This document shows positions 1-8,882 of a stretch of 21,144 nt of DNA, piece by piece. The notes below the pieces were generated by a model. The model made no database searches, had not been told where the DNA came from, and saw nothing but the letters and a program-made list of their open reading frames with translations. This DNA comes from an uncultured Gemmatimonadota bacterium (GTDB taxonomy: Bacteria > Gemmatimonadota > Gemmatimonadetes > Gemmatimonadales > GWC2-71-9). The stretch is taken from positions 1 to 21,144 of the forward strand of contig CAMLLJ010000017.1 of assembly GCA_946480845.1 (NCBI GenBank), given 5' to 3'. The position numbers and the translations under genes are program-made. The stretch's first letter is position 1; each line of letters begins with the position of its first letter.

Positions 1-1
1 C

Positions 2-400
2 GGCTCGACGATCAACCTGTACAGCCAGATCGGCATGGTGCTGCTCATCGGGCTGGTGACCAAGAACTCCATCCTGCTGGTGGAGTACACCAACCAGCTC
101 AAGGAGCGCGGGATGTCGACGATCGACGCGGTGCTCGAGGCGGGCCGGATCCGCCTCCGCCCGATCCTCATGACCTCGGTGGCCACGGTGATGGGCGCGC
201 TGCCGATCATGCTGGGGCTCGGCGCCGGCTCGATGAGCCGCCGGCCGCTGGGCCAGGCGATCGTGGGCGGCGTGCTCTTCTCCACCGCGCTCACGCTCTT
301 CCTGATCCCGGTGGTCTACCTGCTCTTCGACCGGCTCCTGGAACGCGCCCGCGCGCGCCGCCACGGGCATGTCATGGTGCCCGCGGAGGCCCCGGAATGA
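2..400 (+). CDS. RND efflux pump inner-membrane subunit, C-terminal end (partial)
   Basis: This is the last ~132 codons of an AcrB/MexB-type (HAE1/HME) proton-driven efflux transporter; the gene begins left of the window and the frame is open from base 2. The visible part matches the conserved C-terminal membrane block of the family: the stretch IGLVTKNSILLVEY, then RLRPILMTS, then GQAIVGGVLFST and a last hydrophobic helix (LFLIPVVYLLFD) before a short basic cytoplasmic tail. In the family this part forms the last transmembrane helices around the proton relay, in a trimer joined to a periplasmic adaptor and a TolC channel, both encoded next. The stop overlaps the next start (ATGA at 397-400), so translation is probably coupled. 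Substrate cannot be read from this fragment. Confidence 0.95.
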   Translation, partial: GSTINLYSQIGMVLLIGLVTKNSILLVEYTNQLKERGMSTIDAVLEAGRIRLRPILMTSVATVMGALPIMLGLGAGSMSRRPLGQAIVGGVLFSTALTLFLIPVVYLLFDRLLERARARRHGHVMVPAEAPE

Positions 401-1707
401 TCGCTCGGGCAGCAGCCATCCTGGTGGTGCTGGCGGGGGCGGGCGGGGCCGCGGTGCGCGCGGCCGCGCAGGACGCGCTCCCGGTCGTGACGCTCGCGGA
501 GGCGATCGAGCGCTCCGCCCGGCTCGACCCCGACTACGTGCAGGCGCTGGGCCAGGTGGACAACGCCGTGTGGGGGCGGCGCGTCGCGCGGCTGGCGTTC
601 GTGCTCCCCTCGGTCACGGTGAGCACCGACCTGTCCAAGTACTCCAGCGCGTTCTTCAACATCGGCACCGGCGAGCCGCAGAGCAGCTCGGTCACGGCGC
701 GCGTGGATGCGCGGTACGAGCTGTTCAGCCTGCGCAAGCTCGCCGAGCTCTCGCGCACCGGCGCCGTGGTGGAGAGTGCCCGCGCCGACGAGCTGCGCTC
801 GCGCTTCGCCGCCGCCTTCCTCGCCGAGTCGGAGTACTACGCCGCGCTCTCGGCGCAGGAGCTCGCGCGCATCGCGGCCGATCGCGTGCGCCGCGCCGAG
901 GAGGGGCTGGTCGTGGCGCGCGCGCGCGTCGCCTCGGGCGCCTCGGTGCAGAGCGACTCCCTGCAGCTCGTGCTCGAGCTGTCCCGGGCGCGCCTCGACT
1001 CGGTGCGCCAGGCGGCGGCGCTCCGCGTCGCGCGGCTCGACCTCGGCCGCCGCGTCGGCGCCGACGGGCCGGTGGACGCCGCCCCGATCGACACCGCCGC
1101 CCGCCCGCCCGAGCTGCCCGTCTCGCTCGAGGAGGCGGTGGCCTCGGCGCTCGAGCAGGGGCCCGACTACCGGCTGGCCCGAGCCAACGAGCGCGCCGCG
1201 GCCGCCGACCTCCGCGGTGCCAGGGGCGAGTACCTGCCCCAGCTCGGGCTCAGCGCCTCGCACCAGCGGTTCGACTCGAAGTTCTTTCCCAGCGCGCGGC
1301 AGGTCTCGTCCATCACCCTCGGCGTGAGCTGGTCGCTGTGGGACGGCGGCCTCCGCGAGCTGGCCATCTCGCGCGCACGCACCGGCCGCGACGTGGCCCG
1401 CGCCGTCCGCGAGGACATCGAGCGCGGCGCGCGCGCCGACGTGACCGAGGCGTACGAGGCCTACCGGACGGCGGCCGCGTCGGTCGGGCTGTCGGAGACG
1501 GGGCTCATTGTCGCCCGCGAGAACTACCGGGTGCAGGAGAGCCGCTACCGCGCCGGCGCCAGCACCATCCTCGACCTGCTCGATGCGCAGGTCGGTCTCA
1601 CCCAGGCCGAGGCCGATCTGGTCCAGGCCCGTTACGGCACCCGCCTCGCCCTCGCGGGCCTCGAGGCGATCCTTGGCCGGCGTCTCTTCACCAGGACATC
1701 CGAGTGA
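397..1707 (+). CDS. TolC-family outer membrane efflux channel
   Basis: This 436-residue protein has an N-terminal signal peptide (hydrophobic core about residues 3-22, likely cut near the Ala-Ala-Ala-Gln at 22-25) and the two-fold repeated, Ala/Arg/Glu-rich long-helix pattern of TolC/OprM proteins, ending in the family's typical RYRAGASTILDLLDAQ and GLEAILG segments. TolC proteins form a trimeric outer membrane barrel with a periplasmic tunnel that completes an RND pump. The ATG lies inside the stop of the pump gene, and a GGAGG at 385-389 stands 7 bases before it, which supports this start. The 3' end overlaps the adaptor gene by four bases (GTGA). Length is normal for the family. Confidence 0.93.
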   Translation: MIARAAAILVVLAGAGGAAVRAAAQDALPVVTLAEAIERSARLDPDYVQALGQVDNAVWGRRVARLAFVLPSVTVSTDLSKYSSAFFNIGTGEPQSSSVTARVDARYELFSLRKLAELSRTGAVVESARADELRSRFAAAFLAESEYYAALSAQELARIAADRVRRAEEGLVVARARVASGASVQSDSLQLVLELSRARLDSVRQAAALRVARLDLGRRVGADGPVDAAPIDTAARPPELPVSLEEAVASALEQGPDYRLARANERAAAADLRGARGEYLPQLGLSASHQRFDSKFFPSARQVSSITLGVSWSLWDGGLRELAISRARTGRDVARAVREDIERGARADVTEAYEAYRTAAASVGLSETGLIVARENYRVQESRYRAGASTILDLLDAQVGLTQAEADLVQARYGTRLALAGLEAILGRRLFTRTSE

Positions 1708-2858
1708 CCCCGAAACTGCGATTCCTCCTGGCCGCCGCGGCGCTCGCCGCGTGCGGCGGCGATGCCGAACCCGCGGGCGGCCCGGGCGGCGGCGGGCCCG
1801 GCGGCGGGATGCCCGCAATGCCGGTCGAAGTGGCCGTGGCGCGGACCGACACCGTCACCGACGCCATCGCGGCCACCGGCGAGATCGAGGCGATGCAGTC
1901 GATCGAGCTCCGGCCCGACGTGGACGGCCGCATCACCCAGATCTACGTGCGCGAGGGCTCGGCGGTGGCGCGGGGCGCGGCGCTCTTCAAGATCGACGAC
2001 GCCGAGCTGCGGGCGCAGCTCGCGCGCTGGGAGGCCGAGCGCGACCTCGCCCAGCAGAACCTGACCCGGACGCGCGGCCTCCTCGAGCAGCGCGCCTCGT
2101 CGCAGGCCGAGCTCGAGCGCGCCGAAGCCACGGCGCGCTCGGCGGAAGCGCAGGCGCAGCTGCTCAGGGTCCAGGTGGCGCGCACCACGGTGCGGGCGCC
2201 GTTCGCCGGCGTGGCCGGCGCGCGCTCGGTGAGCATTGGCGACTACGTCACCACGCAGACGCCGCTCATCACCCTGCAGACGGTGAACCCGCAGCGCGCC
2301 GTCTTCACCGTGCCCGAGCGCCATGCCGCGGCCCTCGGCCGCGGGCAGAAAGTCGCCTTCCGCGTGGCCGCGCTGCCCGGACGCGAGTTCGAGGGCACCG
2401 TGGACTTCGTGGACCCGGTGGTGCAGATGCCCGGGCGCACCATCATGGTGAAGGCGGTGGTGCCCAACGGCACGCGCGAGCTCCAGTCGGGCATGTTCAT
2501 CGAGGCGCGGCTGGCGACCGAAGTGCGGCCCTCCGCGGTAGTGATCCCGGAGGACGCCGTGATTCCGCTGCAGGGGCAGAACTTCGTGTGGGTGGTGAAG
2601 GACGGGAAGGCCGGCCGCCGGCAGGTCGAGCTCGGCGTCCGCACCACGGGCTTCGTCGAGGTGCGCGCCGGCATCGAGCCCGGCGAGCAGGTGGTCGTCG
2701 GCGGCGTGGCGATGCTCCAGGAAGGCGCGCCGGTGCAGGCCAGGGTCGTCGATCGGACACCGGTCCGCCCCGGCGAGCAGACCGCGGCACCGGGCGACAG
2801 CCAGGCCCCGGCGCCCGGTCCCGGACAAGCGGCGGCGCCGGCCGCCGAGGTAGAGTAG
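1704..2858 (+). CDS. RND efflux periplasmic adaptor (membrane fusion) lipoprotein
   Basis: I start this 384-residue protein at GTG 1704, inside the TolC-family stop codon (GTGA) with AGGA 7 bases upstream; the frame is open further upstream but would not give a signal peptide. The start gives a lipoprotein signal with lipobox LAAC and Cys17, followed by a Gly/Pro-rich linker (about 20-40). Then come the two half-lipoyl motifs (about 68-98 and 160-190, the second with VRAPFAGVAG) around a helical hairpin (about 100-158), a beta-barrel (about 195-270), a membrane-proximal domain (about 275-350) and a Pro/Ala-rich tail. Adaptors of this family (AcrA/MexA) bridge pump and channel and are anchored in the inner membrane by lipid. 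The order pump-channel-adaptor differs from the common adaptor-pump-channel order. Confidence 0.94.
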   Translation: MTPKLRFLLAAAALAACGGDAEPAGGPGGGGPGGGMPAMPVEVAVARTDTVTDAIAATGEIEAMQSIELRPDVDGRITQIYVREGSAVARGAALFKIDDAELRAQLARWEAERDLAQQNLTRTRGLLEQRASSQAELERAEATARSAEAQAQLLRVQVARTTVRAPFAGVAGARSVSIGDYVTTQTPLITLQTVNPQRAVFTVPERHAAALGRGQKVAFRVAALPGREFEGTVDFVDPVVQMPGRTIMVKAVVPNGTRELQSGMFIEARLATEVRPSAVVIPEDAVIPLQGQNFVWVVKDGKAGRRQVELGVRTTGFVEVRAGIEPGEQVVVGGVAMLQEGAPVQARVVDRTPVRPGEQTAAPGDSQAPAPGPGQAAAPAAEVE

Positions 2859-2864
2859 CGGTCA

Positions 2865-4814
2865 GTGTTCCGCGCTGGGCTCACCCTGGCGCTGCTTGCG
2901 TCCGCCGCCGCGTCCCCCGCGGCCGCGCAGGTTGAGGGGCGCTGGGCCGTCCTCCTCGGGGGCGGCGCCACCGGCTCGCTGCGCGGCGAGCTCAAGCTCG
3001 CCGCCGAGGGCGGCGGCCTCCGCGGCACCATCTGGCTCCAGAACAGCGACGTGCCGGTCGAGCTCTCCTCCATCCGCGCCGACGGCGGCGCCGTGGCCTT
3101 CACGGCCGATGCCGACGGCCGCCTCCGCTTCACCGGCGCGCTGAACGGCGGCGCGCTGCGCGGCGTCGCTGCCACCGATTCGGGCACCGCGCGCCCGTGG
3201 AGCGCCGCGCCGCTCTCGCCCATCGCCGAGTACTACCCGGTGCTCCCCCGGTTCACCCTCCGCCAGGTCATCGCCGGCCGGAGCGGCATGGAGCTGCGCC
3301 TGCCGGGGCCGTGGGTCGCCGCCGCACGCGCCGAGGTGGCGGCCGGCGAGCCCGCCGCATATGCGGCGCTGGCCCGGGCAGCCGGCGTCGCGGCACTCGA
3401 AGGCGAGGCGCTCACCACCACGTCGCCGCTCCGCGCCATGGGCCTCGCGCGGCGCGACGAAGCCACGGGTGCCGCGCGGCGGACGCTCGTCTCGATGCGC
3501 GCGCAGATGCCGCCCGGCGCCGTGCTCGCCGAATTCGACCGCATCTTCCGGCCACGGGGCACGTGGATCGTCGACGTGCACGATGCCGCGATCGCTGCCG
3601 CGCGCGCCGGCACCCCGACACTCGGCCTGGCGCAGGCGGTGCCCGCGCTCGCGTCCATCGGCTGGCTGCCGCGCGAGGCGGAGGCCGGTGCGGAATCGGT
3701 CGCGCTCGCCCTCTACCGGCTGCATGCGCTTGGCGCGCGGGACACTGCCGGCGTGGAAACACTTCGCGAGCAGATGCGCGCGGCATCGCCCGCGAGCGCG
3801 CGGGCCGTGGACCTCCTGCTGCGCGGCTACGATGCCGGTGCCGCCTGGCATGCGGGCGCGCTGCGCTTCCTGCTCGTGGCGCCGTGGATCCGGGATGGGG
3901 GCGCGACGGCGTCCATCGCCGGGCGGATGCGCGCCGACTGGCGCGGCTCGGGCGCGCCCGGCGCCGACTCGCTCGAGGTGCCCGCGATCGTCTCGCGCAC
4001 CTTCGGCTATCCGCAGGCGGTGCCGCGCTACGGCGTGCCGCCGCAGCTGTTCGCGCGCATCGTCACGGCCGACAACTGGTCGGCCCGCGAGTGGCTGGGC
4101 CGGCACGGCCCGCCGGCGCTGCTCGAGGCGCTGCGCCGCACGCCCGCCGACTACGGCGAGGCCGCCTCCGTCGAGGGGGACGGGGAGACCTTCCGGCTCA
4201 CGACGGTCAGGCGCCAGTCGGAGGAAGCGACCAACGGGTTCCTCGAGCCGCATGACGCGATCCTCATCGATCCGGCGTACATGCCCCTGCTGGCGCTCGG
4301 CGCCGTGGTGCACGAGTGGCAGCACCTCGCCTTCGAGCGGCTCCGGCGGCTGGACCTCCGACCCGGAGGCGGCGACGTGGTGACCTTCCCGGCTACCGAC
4401 CCCTTCGTGGCGGAAGGGCTCGCCGAGTGGCGCACCGAGCGCCTGCTCGCGCCGCTCGCCGAGCGCTTTCCGCTGCTGGGCATGGGCGAGGCGGAGAAGC
4501 GCGCGCGGCTGGCCCGGACGCGGGCCGACGAGCAGCACGTGCTGGGCTACGCCATGGTGCGCGCGCTCGCCGGGATCGTGACGGACCAGGCGCGGCGGAT
4601 GGCGCTGCTGCTCGACGCCGCGGAGGACCCGCGTGCCGTGACGCAGGCGCCGGAAGTGCGGCGCGCCTGGGCCCGGTTCGGCGGCCCGGAGCTGGTCGTC
4701 TCGGCCCCCAGCCGCCGGGTGCTGATTCCCGAGACGACGTTCACCATCGAGGACGGGTTCCCCGACATCATCGGCACCCGCATCGTGGTGCCGCCAGCCG
4801 AGCGACCGCACTGA
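2865..4814 (+). CDS. secreted HEXXH (gluzincin-like) metallopeptidase candidate
   Basis: This 649-residue protein starts at GTG 2865, six bases after the adaptor stop, and has a signal peptide ending near Ala-Ala-Ala-Gln (residues 19-22). Residues about 23-105 look like a small all-beta domain (repeated Gly-rich strands, GRW...GTIWLQ). The middle is Ala/Arg-rich and helical. Near the C-terminus is VVHEWQHLAF, a HEXXH zinc motif with His483, Glu484 and His487, followed 30 residues later by AEGLAEW with Glu517, which has the form of a third zinc ligand in gluzincins (compare the NEGFA motif of M1). I infer a periplasmic or secreted zinc peptidase, but I do not recognise a named family and the spacing differs from M1. 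Its place behind the efflux genes and before an M14 peptidase suggests co-transcription, not shared function. Confidence 0.75.
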   Translation: MFRAGLTLALLASAAASPAAAQVEGRWAVLLGGGATGSLRGELKLAAEGGGLRGTIWLQNSDVPVELSSIRADGGAVAFTADADGRLRFTGALNGGALRGVAATDSGTARPWSAAPLSPIAEYYPVLPRFTLRQVIAGRSGMELRLPGPWVAAARAEVAAGEPAAYAALARAAGVAALEGEALTTTSPLRAMGLARRDEATGAARRTLVSMRAQMPPGAVLAEFDRIFRPRGTWIVDVHDAAIAAARAGTPTLGLAQAVPALASIGWLPREAEAGAESVALALYRLHALGARDTAGVETLREQMRAASPASARAVDLLLRGYDAGAAWHAGALRFLLVAPWIRDGGATASIAGRMRADWRGSGAPGADSLEVPAIVSRTFGYPQAVPRYGVPPQLFARIVTADNWSAREWLGRHGPPALLEALRRTPADYGEAASVEGDGETFRLTTVRRQSEEATNGFLEPHDAILIDPAYMPLLALGAVVHEWQHLAFERLRRLDLRPGGGDVVTFPATDPFVAEGLAEWRTERLLAPLAERFPLLGMGEAEKRARLARTRADEQHVLGYAMVRALAGIVTDQARRMALLLDAAEDPRAVTQAPEVRRAWARFGGPELVVSAPSRRVLIPETTFTIEDGFPDIIGTRIVVPPAERPH

Positions 4815-4817
4815 GCT

Positions 4818-4829
4818 TACCTTACCCAC
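4818..4829 (+). promoter_or_regulatory. possible leaderless-type -10 element before the M14 gene
   Basis: TACCTT at 4818-4823 is followed by six bases (acccac) and then the ATG at 4830. There is no purine-rich Shine-Dalgarno sequence in the 15-base gap. The hexamer fits the TAnnnT form of a -10 element, so transcription could start at the ATG itself. I see no good -35. The gene may also be read from upstream. Confidence 0.35.
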
Positions 4830-6410
4830 ATGACCCACATGCGCATCCTTCCCCTGCTCCTGCTCGCCGTCCCGCTCGCCGCCCCGCTCGCCGCCCAGAC
4901 CACCCGCGCCGAGCGCACCGCCTGGGCCGAGACCTCCACGCACGCCGACGTGCTCGCCTTCCTCGACTCGCTCGAGGCGCGCGGCGCCGGCATCAAGCAG
5001 TGGACGCTGGGGCGGAGCCCCGAGGGCCGCGAGATCCCGGTCGTGCTCGCCTCCCGCCCGCTCGTCTCCGGCGCCGAAGCCGCGCACGCCACGGGGAAGC
5101 CCATCATCTACATCCAGGCGAACATCCACGCCGGCGAGGTCGAGGGGAAGGAAGCGGCGCAGATGCTCCTCCGCGACCTGACGCTCGGGCCGCTCCGCCC
5201 GCTGCTCGACAGCGTGATCCTCCTGGTGGTGCCCATCTACAACACCGACGGGAACGAGGCGTGGGCCCCGGGCGACGTGAACCGCCCCGGCCAGAATGGC
5301 CCCACCGTCGTGGGACGCCGGGCCAACGGGCAGGGCCTCGACCTCAACCGCGACTACGTCAAGCTCGAGGCGCCGGAGACCCGCGCGGCGGCCGAGCTGA
5401 TCGGGCGCTGGCAGCCGCACCTGTTCGTGGACCTGCACACCACCAACGGCAGCTATCACGGCTACGCCCTCACCTGGTCGCCGGGACTCAACCCGAACCG
5501 CACCCCGCTCAACGACTACGTGCAGGACGAGCTGATGCCCGAGCTGCAGAAGCGGATGCGTCAGCGCCACAAGCAGGAGACCTTCCCGTACGGCAACCTG
5601 CGGAACCAGGACCCCGATTCGCTCACCCAGGGCTGGGAGACCTATGGCGGCCAGGCGCGCTACGGCGTCAACTGGCACGCGCTCCGCGGCCGCATGGCGA
5701 TCCTGAGCGAGGCGTACAGCAACGATCCCTTCGCCACCCGCGTCTCGGCCACGTACAACTTCGTCCGCGAGATCCTCGGCATCGTGGCCGAGCGGAAGGA
5801 CGTGCTGCTGCCGCTGGTGGACCGGCGCGGCCGGACCGACTCGGTGGCCGTGCGCGAGCGGCTCGCGCAGCCGCGGATGGAGCGCGTGATCGTCGAGATC
5901 ACCCACTCCGACAACGACGGCTCGCACGGCTTCGCGCGGCGGAAGCGGACCGGGGAGTTCAAGCGGGTCCGGATGCCGGTGTGGGACCGCTACACGGCCC
6001 GGCGCAGCGAGGCGCTGCCGGCGGCCTACCTGGTGCCCGACAGCCTGCAGGCCGTGGTCGGGCTGCTCCGCCGCCACGGGGTCATCGTCACGCGGCTCAG
6101 CGCCGGGTGGAGGGCGCCGAGCGAGGCGTTCACCATCGACAGCGTGACGCGCTCGCCGCGGGCGTTCGAGGGCCACAACCTCGCGCGCGCGGAGGGGCGC
6201 TGGTCCGCCGGCCCGGATTCCGCGTCCGGCACCTGGTGGTACGTGTCCACCAGCCAGCCGCTCGGCGTGCTCGCGGCCTACATCCTCGAGCCCGCGGGCG
6301 AGGACGGCATCGTGGCGTGGAACGTCCTCGACCCGGGGCTCGCCTCCGGGATGACCTATCCCATCGTGCGGGTGCGGGCGCCGCTGGCCGACCGCGGGCG
6401 CGAGCCGTGA
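4830..6410 (+). CDS. secreted zinc carboxypeptidase, M14 family
   Basis: This 526-residue protein has a signal peptide (about residues 4-22, LAAPLAAQ) and a complete M14 catalytic set: His100 and Glu103 in the zinc motif NIHAGEVEG, Asn173-Arg174 in LDLNRDY (substrate carboxylate binding), the zinc ligand His203 in VDLHTTNGS, and Glu294 in ILSEAYSNDPF as the probable catalytic glutamate. M14 enzymes remove C-terminal residues or process peptidoglycan peptides; which of these applies here cannot be told. Residues about 310-526 form a C-terminal extension of unknown role. A second in-frame ATG at 4839 gives a slightly shorter signal peptide. It lies 15 bases after the HEXXH gene, so two secreted zinc peptidases sit side by side, which suggests peptide scavenging or envelope turnover. 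Confidence 0.92.
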   Translation: MTHMRILPLLLLAVPLAAPLAAQTTRAERTAWAETSTHADVLAFLDSLEARGAGIKQWTLGRSPEGREIPVVLASRPLVSGAEAAHATGKPIIYIQANIHAGEVEGKEAAQMLLRDLTLGPLRPLLDSVILLVVPIYNTDGNEAWAPGDVNRPGQNGPTVVGRRANGQGLDLNRDYVKLEAPETRAAAELIGRWQPHLFVDLHTTNGSYHGYALTWSPGLNPNRTPLNDYVQDELMPELQKRMRQRHKQETFPYGNLRNQDPDSLTQGWETYGGQARYGVNWHALRGRMAILSEAYSNDPFATRVSATYNFVREILGIVAERKDVLLPLVDRRGRTDSVAVRERLAQPRMERVIVEITHSDNDGSHGFARRKRTGEFKRVRMPVWDRYTARRSEALPAAYLVPDSLQAVVGLLRRHGVIVTRLSAGWRAPSEAFTIDSVTRSPRAFEGHNLARAEGRWSAGPDSASGTWWYVSTSQPLGVLAAYILEPAGEDGIVAWNVLDPGLASGMTYPIVRVRAPLADRGREP

Positions 6411-6412
6411 GC

Positions 6413-6886
6413 ATGCCGGAGGCGGGGAACGCGGCCCCCGGGTTCACCCTGCCGTCGGACCGGGGTGAGGACGTCTCGCTCGCGTCGCTCCGCGGGCGGC
6501 CGGTGGTGCTCTACTTCTATCCGAAGGACGACACCAGCGGCTGCACCACGCAGGCGTGCGAGTTCCGGGACAGCTGGGCCGACGTGCAGGCGCGGGGCGC
6601 GGTGGTGCTGGGCGTCTCACCGGACAGCGTCGCCTCGCACCAGAAGTTCCGCGACAAGTACTCGCTCCCCTTCCCGCTGCTGGCCGACGAGGACCACGCG
6701 GTGGCGGAGGCCTACGGTGTCTGGGGCGAGAAATCGATGTACGGCCGGAAATACCAGGGCATCCTCCGCACCACGTTCATCATCGATCCCGCCGGGCGCA
6801 TCGCGCACGTCTTCGAGAAGGTGAAACCCAAGGGCCACGCCGCCGAGGTGCTCGAAGCCCTCGCGTCCGGCGCGCGCGCTCCGTAG
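6413..6886 (+). CDS. bcp: thioredoxin-dependent thiol peroxidase (Bcp/PrxQ peroxiredoxin)
   Basis: This 157-residue cytoplasmic protein has the thioredoxin-fold peroxiredoxin signature FYPKDDTSGCTTQACEFRD, with the peroxidatic Cys44 and the resolving Cys49 five residues on, the arrangement of the Bcp/PrxQ subgroup. PLLADED and the GRKYQGILRTTFIID segment are also typical, and the length is normal. Bcp reduces hydrogen peroxide and organic hydroperoxides with electrons from thioredoxin. I use ATG 6413, two bases after the carboxypeptidase stop; an in-frame GTG at 6407 that overlaps that stop (GTGA) is equally possible and adds two residues. No clear Shine-Dalgarno sequence is present, so coupling to the gene before is likely. 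Confidence 0.95.
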   Translation: MPEAGNAAPGFTLPSDRGEDVSLASLRGRPVVLYFYPKDDTSGCTTQACEFRDSWADVQARGAVVLGVSPDSVASHQKFRDKYSLPFPLLADEDHAVAEAYGVWGEKSMYGRKYQGILRTTFIIDPAGRIAHVFEKVKPKGHAAEVLEALASGARAP

Positions 6887-6933
6887 TCGTACGGACGTGC
6901 CGCCGGAAACTGTCCCGTCCATATTGCCGTCGT

Positions 6934-8118
6934 ATGGCTCACCCCGCCCGGACCGAGGTTCCCCGGGCGGCCTTGTCGCGTCCCAGCCGAAACGAGGGTA
7001 GTCCCATCCGCTCCGCTCGCCTCGCCATCGCGATCGCCGCTTCGACGTCCCTCGCTGCCTGCGCCGGCCGCCAGCCGGCCACCGGGAGTACCGCCACCGC
7101 CTCGGTGAGCAGCTCCGCCACGAGCAGTCCGGGCCGGGGCACGGACACCCTCCACTACCCGGGCGAGCGCCACCTGGCCAACATCCGCCAGCTCACCTTC
7201 GAGGGGAACAACGCCGAGGCCTACTTCTCGAGCGACGGTCGCATGCTGGTCTTCCAGCGCCAGGAGGACGCCACGCGCGGCTGCGACCAGCAGTACGTCA
7301 TCGGTGTCGACGGCACCGGGCTCCGCCGCGTCTCCAACGGCAGGGGCCGCACCACCTGCGGCTACTTCTACGACCGCGACCGGCGCATCCTCTACAGCTC
7401 GTCGCACGAGCATTCGGCCGACTGCCCCGTGCCGCCCGACCATTCGCTCGGCTACGTCTGGCCGCTCGGGCACTTCGAGATCTACTCGCAGCGGCTCGAC
7501 GGGAGCGACGTGCGCAAGCTCACCAGCAACGGGGCGTACAACGCGGAGGCCACCGTCTCTCCCGACGGGCGCCGGGTGATCTTCACCAGCACGCGCGACG
7601 GCGACATCGACCTCTACACGATGAACACCGACGGCTCGGACGTGCGCCGGGTCACCGACCGGGTGGGCTACGACGGCGGCGCCTTCTTTTCCCCGGACGG
7701 CCGGAGCATCGTCTGGCGCGCGCAGTATCCCGAGACCGCCGCCGACACCGCCGACTACCGGCGGCTGCTCGGGCAGCGGCTGGTCCGCCCCAGCCGGCTC
7801 GAGCTCTGGGTGGCCGACAGCGACGGCGGCAACGCCCGGCGCATCACCAGTCTTGGTGGCGCCAATTTTGCTCCCTTCTTCCATCCGGATGGGAAGCGGA
7901 TCATCTTTGCGTCGAACCATGAAACGCCGCGGGGCCGGAATTTCGACCTCTACCTCATCGGCGTGGACGGATCGGGCCTGGAGAAGGTCACGCAGTCGCC
8001 GGAGTTCGACGGCTTCCCCATGTTCAGCCGCGACGGGAAGCTGGTCGTGTGGGCCTCGAACCGCGGGGCGGCCCGGGCCGGCGACACCAATATCTTCTTG
8101 GCAGACTGGGTGGAATGA
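6934..8118 (+). CDS. PD40/TolB-like beta-propeller lipoprotein
   Basis: From ATG 6934 this 394-residue protein has a long polar N-region, a hydrophobic stretch (about 29-40) and a lipobox SLAAC with Cys43. A Ser/Thr-rich linker (about 48-70) follows. The rest (about 80-392) is built of PD40 (WD40-like, TolB-type) blades with the repeating pattern SPDGRRVIFTS, DIDLYTMNTDGSDVRRVT and FSPDGRSIVW. Blades of this kind bind proteins or peptides in the periplasm; no catalytic domain is fused. Extra cysteines at 117, 142 and 164 could form disulfides. The ~30-residue N-region is unusually long for a lipoprotein, so the true start may be an unusual codon further in. The start has no Shine-Dalgarno sequence; CATATT lies 8 bases before it. 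The stop overlaps the first lepB (ATGA). Confidence 0.88.
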   Translation: MAHPARTEVPRAALSRPSRNEGSPIRSARLAIAIAASTSLAACAGRQPATGSTATASVSSSATSSPGRGTDTLHYPGERHLANIRQLTFEGNNAEAYFSSDGRMLVFQRQEDATRGCDQQYVIGVDGTGLRRVSNGRGRTTCGYFYDRDRRILYSSSHEHSADCPVPPDHSLGYVWPLGHFEIYSQRLDGSDVRKLTSNGAYNAEATVSPDGRRVIFTSTRDGDIDLYTMNTDGSDVRRVTDRVGYDGGAFFSPDGRSIVWRAQYPETAADTADYRRLLGQRLVRPSRLELWVADSDGGNARRITSLGGANFAPFFHPDGKRIIFASNHETPRGRNFDLYLIGVDGSGLEKVTQSPEFDGFPMFSRDGKLVVWASNRGAARAGDTNIFLADWVE

Positions 8119-8882
8119 GCGAGAACGCCGTCGCCCCGGAGCAGCGAGCCGGGGCCGCCAGGGACAAGGCGAAGGAACCGAAGGCCGCCGTGAAGGAGAC
8201 GTCGGCGCTGCGCGAGTGGACCCGCTCCATCGCGTTCGCCGTGATCGCCTGGCTGTTCCTGCGCACCTTCCTGGTGGAGGCGTTCCGGATTCCCTCGTCG
8301 AGCATGGAGAACACGCTCCTCGTCGGCGATTTCCTCTTCGTCAACAAGGCGGTGTTCGGCCCGGAGATCCCCTTCACCGGGATCCGCCTGCCCGCCTACC
8401 GCGAGCCCGAGCGCAACGACATCCTGGTCTTCGATTCGGTCGAGGAGGACCTCGACGTGGTGAAGCGCGCCGTCGGCGTCCCCGGCGATACGCTGGAGAT
8501 GCGCGGCGGCATGCTCTTCCGGAACGGCACCGAGGTGGACGAGCCGTGGGCGGTGCGCTCCAATGCGGCCAAGTCGGAGTCACCCGCCATGCGCGCCAAG
8601 ATGCGCGACTGGCAGGTGCGCCATCTCGCCGCCGGCGACGCCGCCACCTACGCGCCCGACCTGCACGACTGGGGCCCGATCGTGGTGCCGCCGGCGTCCT
8701 ACTTCATGATGGGCGACAACCGCGACGAGTCGTACGACGGGCGCTACTGGGGCTTCCTCCCGCGCGCCAACGTGCGCGGCACGCCGATGTTCGTGTACTA
8801 CAGCTACAACGCCGAGGGGTGGCGCACCGCCCCCTTCCTCACCGACATCCGCTGGGACCGGATCTTCGACACCCCGCGATGA
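8115..8882 (+). CDS. lepB: signal peptidase I, first of two tandem copies
   Basis: This 255-residue enzyme has a Lys/Glu-rich cytoplasmic N-terminus (1-35), one transmembrane helix (about 38-54) and the S26 catalytic domain. Ser63 in IPSSSMENTL and Lys117 in VVKRAVGVPGD form the Ser/Lys dyad, and the GDNRDESYDGRYWGF box is intact. Signal peptidase I cuts signal peptides from exported proteins at the periplasmic face of the inner membrane. The ATG overlaps the stop of the PD40 gene and a GGGTGGA lies just upstream. Its own stop overlaps the second lepB. Both copies have the full dyad, so both are probably active. Confidence 0.96.
   Translation: MSENAVAPEQRAGAARDKAKEPKAAVKETSALREWTRSIAFAVIAWLFLRTFLVEAFRIPSSSMENTLLVGDFLFVNKAVFGPEIPFTGIRLPAYREPERNDILVFDSVEEDLDVVKRAVGVPGDTLEMRGGMLFRNGTEVDEPWAVRSNAAKSESPAMRAKMRDWQVRHLAAGDAATYAPDLHDWGPIVVPPASYFMMGDNRDESYDGRYWGFLPRANVRGTPMFVYYSYNAEGWRTAPFLTDIRWDRIFDTPR

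Noticed and set aside
2862..6176. A 1104-codon open frame on the minus strand
   Set aside because: It lies wholly opposite the HEXXH and M14 genes, which have clear motifs and signal peptides. Long antisense frames are common in DNA this GC-rich, and its product is a low-complexity Arg/Gly/Ala/His sequence.
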